NCBI GenBank assembly: GCA_009921785.1
Contig: RFXE01000120.1
Location: forward strand, 1-5,828
From: Alphaproteobacteria bacterium
Lineage (GTDB): Bacteria > Pseudomonadota > Alphaproteobacteria > Rhizobiales > Beijerinckiaceae
Reading direction: 5' to 3'
Length of the DNA: 5,828 nt
Shown piece after piece: positions 5,811-5,828 of this stretch. Positions within the stretch are counted from its first letter, which is position 1. Each line of letters opens with the position of its first letter. The notes below the pieces were generated by a model. It ran no database searches. It was not told the DNA's origin and saw only the letters and a program-made list of their open reading frames with translations. The position numbers and the translations under genes are program-made.

Positions 5811-5828
5811 TTGATCAAATTTGATCAA
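5811..5828. promoter_or_regulatory. Perfect 18-bp palindrome upstream of the operon, candidate operator
   Basis: TTGATCAAATTTGATCAA is identical to its own reverse complement and contains two copies of the 8-bp palindrome TTGATCAA. It ends at the window edge about 80 bp upstream of the first gene's ATG, a typical operator position. On the minus strand the second TTGATC (5813-5818) could serve as a weak -35 box, with GATATC (5791-5796) as a poor -10 at 16 bp spacing. The regulator that would bind it is unknown; the LacI-like gene of this operon is one candidate. Confidence 0.5.

Noticed and set aside
5730..5828. N-terminal extension of the desaturase-like protein to the window edge.
   Set aside because: The frame is open, but the encoded residues do not resemble the family. 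The leader holds the operator-like palindrome and the only strong Shine-Dalgarno leads to the ATG at 5729.
5811..5828. FNR/FixK binding site.
   Set aside because: The spacing between TTGAT and ATCAA half-sites is not the required 4 bp (8 bp outer, overlapping inner).

Overview
The window is one co-directional block of seven genes, all on the minus strand, so transcription runs from high to low coordinates. By eye the base composition is near half G+C. The best-recognised proteins (inositol 2-dehydrogenase, the MocE-type Rieske ferredoxin and the desaturase-like hydroxylase) most resemble those of rhizobia and their relatives. This points to an alphaproteobacterium, probably Hyphomicrobiales, with a G+C content lower than classical Rhizobium. 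That placement rests on remembered family resemblance, not on a search.

Layout in transcription order: (1) 5811-5828, a perfect 18-bp palindrome upstream of the first gene; (2) 5729-4632, a membrane di-iron desaturase/hydroxylase (MocD-like); (3) 4575-3763, a short-chain dehydrogenase; (4) 3714-2824, a LacI-family regulator that looks decayed, with no ordinary start codon and an abnormal C-terminus; (5) an AT-rich junction at 2880-2823; (6) 2799-1993, a PanB-related protein lacking the PanB metal ligands; (7) 1942-1631, a Rieske [2Fe-2S] ferredoxin (MocE-like); (8) 1576-578, inositol 2-dehydrogenase (IolG); (9) 581-1, the N-terminal half of a FAD/NAD(P)-dependent ferredoxin reductase (MocF-like), cut by the window edge. 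Gaps between genes are about 25-60 bp, and the last two genes overlap by 4 bp.

Interpretation: the ferredoxin reductase, Rieske ferredoxin and membrane hydroxylase together form a complete electron-transfer and oxygenase set like MocD/MocE/MocF of rhizopine (3-O-methyl-scyllo-inosamine) catabolism, although the three parts are scattered along the operon. With an inositol dehydrogenase and an SDR in the same operon, the simplest reading is catabolism of a methylated cyclitol (a rhizopine or methyl-inositol). The oxygenase would remove the O-methyl group and the dehydrogenases would oxidise the ring hydroxyls. The substrate is inferred. The PanB-like protein is the least explained member. The regulator appears to be under decay, so control of the operon may have changed.

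No tRNA, rRNA, CRISPR array, insertion sequence or convincing rho-independent terminator was seen. No stretch longer than 300 bp lacks a gene.
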